Source: Holosporales bacterium
GTDB taxonomy: Bacteria > Pseudomonadota > Alphaproteobacteria > RUG11792
Direction: 5' to 3'
NCBI GenBank assembly: GCA_031257415.1
Contig: JAIROR010000073.1
Coordinates: forward strand, 1 to 6,930
DNA length: 6,930 bases
Positions within the stretch are counted from its first letter, which is position 1; the number at the start of each line of letters is the position of its first letter. The notes below the pieces were generated by a model. The model was not told where the DNA came from and made no database searches. It worked only from the letters and a program-made list of their open reading frames with translations. A program made the position numbers and the translations under genes. This document shows, piece by piece, positions 6,095 to 6,930 of this stretch.

Positions 6095-6123
6095 ATTGTA
6101 CACTAACTCGCGTCCCACCGCAA
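6095..6123 (-). promoter_or_regulatory. Promoter of recG
   Basis: On the minus strand TTGCGG (6118-6123) and TACAAT (6095-6100) are 17 bases apart. The transcript would start near 6088, leaving a leader of roughly 38 bases to the ATG at 6050 or 26 bases to the TTG at 6062. The -35 sequence is the same as that proposed for the tRNA unit, which strengthens both calls. It excludes the GTG at 6167 as the start from this promoter. Confidence 0.55.
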
Positions 6124-6267
6124 CCCAGCGAAACTTTGAACTCGGCCTTCCAACCGTCGGTGTTCACCTTTTCACAAAGAGACGATGAGTTTTTAAACCA
6201 TGAATTTTCTATGAATGGGAACTTCTATAATCCACGAGATAACCGAGGAGTTTCTGCGAGAAAAGAT

Positions 6268-6296
6268 TTGCACATGGTAATATAAAATGTCATACT
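6268..6296 (+). promoter_or_regulatory. Possible promoter of the 176-residue protein gene
   Basis: TTGCAC (6268-6273) and CATACT (6291-6296) are 17 bases apart; transcription would begin near 6303, about 60 bases before the ATG at 6363. The -10 is poor. A perfect TATAAT at 6226-6231 is an alternative -10 but has no matching -35. Confidence 0.3.
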
Positions 6297-6362
6297 GTAT
6301 ATATGTGGTGGTTATGCTGCGTGTATTGCGCGAGTGATGGCTTTTTATAAGGAGAAAATGTT

Positions 6363-6893
6363 ATGAAAAAATTAATTAGAGGACTTACAATTAGAGGACT
6401 TACAATTAGAGGACTTATAAGTGCGGCCCTGTTTGTTTCTGTGAATTGTCTTGCAGGAACTGCAAATGCAATGGAAACAACAAAGAAAGTCGAAGAAATA
6501 AAAAATGTAATAAATGAAGCAGAGAATAGAGAGACAATCTTATTTGAAAGTGCTGATGAACGTGAGCTAGCAATGACATCTTTGGATAAAATTGCTAAAA
6601 TGGCAGAATATGCTATCAAAGTGATTAATGAGAAACCCGCGATTCAAGATAAAAACATACCTAAAGAATACGAACAAGAGATTGAATGTCGACAAAAGCG
6701 TGGATACAAAGTTGTTCCATCGAAATCACCGGAGGAACTTCTTAATTTTATTAATGAAAAAATCGATGCTTGTTTGCGTTCTTTTAAAAACCAATCCTAC
6801 AAAGCGGATAGACTAGGCTCTGTTGACGTACAAAAAATAAGAATCACATTACCCCGAAAAGTGTGGTATAAATATCTACAAATTGCGTATTAA
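6363..6893 (+). CDS. Exported protein of unknown function with repeat-extended signal peptide, 176 residues
   Basis: The ATG at 6363 has an excellent ribosome site, AAGGAG (6349-6354), 8 bases upstream. I do not recognise a family. Residues 1-36 form a signal peptide ending in GTANA, cut before Met37-Glu38. Its n-region is unusual: a 15-base tandem repeat makes IRGLT recur, so that three Arg residues (6, 11, 16) alternate with hydrophobic residues before the core ISAALFVSV. The mature part (37-176, about 140 residues) is mostly helical and charged, with two cysteines (109 and 137) that could form a disulfide after export. The C-terminus (155-176) is basic and aromatic. It ends 14 bases before the next start at 6908, so the two genes are probably one operon. 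It could be a periplasmic or secreted protein; no enzymatic motif is visible. Confidence 0.88.
   Translation: MKKLIRGLTIRGLTIRGLISAALFVSVNCLAGTANAMETTKKVEEIKNVINEAENRETILFESADERELAMTSLDKIAKMAEYAIKVINEKPAIQDKNIPKEYEQEIECRQKRGYKVVPSKSPEELLNFINEKIDACLRSFKNQSYKADRLGSVDVQKIRITLPRKVWYKYLQIAY
6374..6418. repeat. 15-bp tandem repeat, three copies, inside the signal-peptide coding region
   Basis: AATTAGAGGACTTAC occurs at 6374-6388 and 6389-6403, with a third copy at 6404-6418 that differs only in its last base. It encodes IRGLT twice and then IRGLI. The period is a multiple of three, so gain or loss of copies changes the length of the signal peptide n-region without a frameshift. Confidence 0.95.
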
Positions 6894-6907
6894 CAAGGAC
6901 AACGCGT

Positions 6908-6930
6908 ATGGCCTACCAAATACCTGAATC
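6908..6930 (+). CDS. Start of the next gene (partial, right edge)
   Basis: An ATG at 6908 follows AAGGA (6895-6899) by 8 bases, a good ribosome site, and reads MAYQIPE before the window ends. It begins 14 bases after the stop of the 176-residue protein gene, so the two are probably co-transcribed. Too little is visible to name a product; the start does not look like a signal peptide. Confidence 0.6.

Larger units (their letters stand above)
6051..6362. other. Divergent intergenic region between recG and the 176-residue protein gene
   Basis: This 312-base region carries the proposed recG promoter (minus strand, 6095-6123) and a weaker + strand promoter candidate (6268-6296). TTTGTATC is repeated in tandem at 6073-6090 in the recG leader. 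The minus-strand frame of recG stays open to a TAG at 6225-6227 without a usable ATG; it may be chance or the relic of an older sequence. No other gene is visible. Confidence 0.55.

Noticed and set aside
6290..6619. 109-codon minus-strand frame
   Set aside because: Antisense to the 176-residue protein gene, which has a strong ribosome site and signal peptide.

Overview
The window looks like a stretch of accessory chromosome from a host-associated bacterium, around 40% GC by eye. My best guess is an alphaproteobacterium of the Holosporales/Rickettsiales type. That guess is inference: it rests on several exported proteins of unknown family, recently duplicated genes, many short in-frame repeats, and signal peptides that appear to be cut just before Met-Asp or Met-Glu. 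No single gene here proves the taxon.

Layout, left to right. Bases 1-210 (-) hold the 5' part of an exported-protein gene that runs off the left edge. Bases 277-680 are a 155-bp tandem repeat (about 2.6 copies) lying directly upstream of that gene's promoter. On the + strand each full unit carries the same short 42-codon reading frame, and most base differences between units are silent in it. Bases 781-2298 (-) hold a complete 505-residue exported protein, a paralogue of the left-edge gene, with a charged coiled-coil tail. Bases 2554-2729 (-) hold tRNA-Glu(CTC) followed by tRNA-Lys(CTT), with a good promoter in front. Bases 2829-3656 (-) encode a 275-residue Pro/Ser/Thr-rich protein with a signal peptide and a basic, nuclear-localisation-like C-terminus. 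Bases 3981-6050 (-) encode RecG, the only housekeeping protein present. From 6363 the strand switches: a 176-residue exported protein (+) and the first codons of another gene starting at 6908 form a probable operon divergent from recG.

The conserved functions are RecG (branched-DNA helicase, fork rescue) and the two tRNAs. The rest are four secreted or envelope proteins of unknown function. Three of them contain short perfect in-frame tandem repeats (18, 12 and 15 bp), and in the 176-residue protein the repeat lies inside the signal peptide. Together with the duplicated gene pair and the 155-bp array, this suggests a locus that is changing by repeat expansion and duplication, as expected of host-interaction genes.

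The least expected item is the array of repeated 42-residue frames (338-466, 493-621, plus truncated copies at both ends). Each frame is too short for ordinary gene callers, yet they behave like coding sequence.
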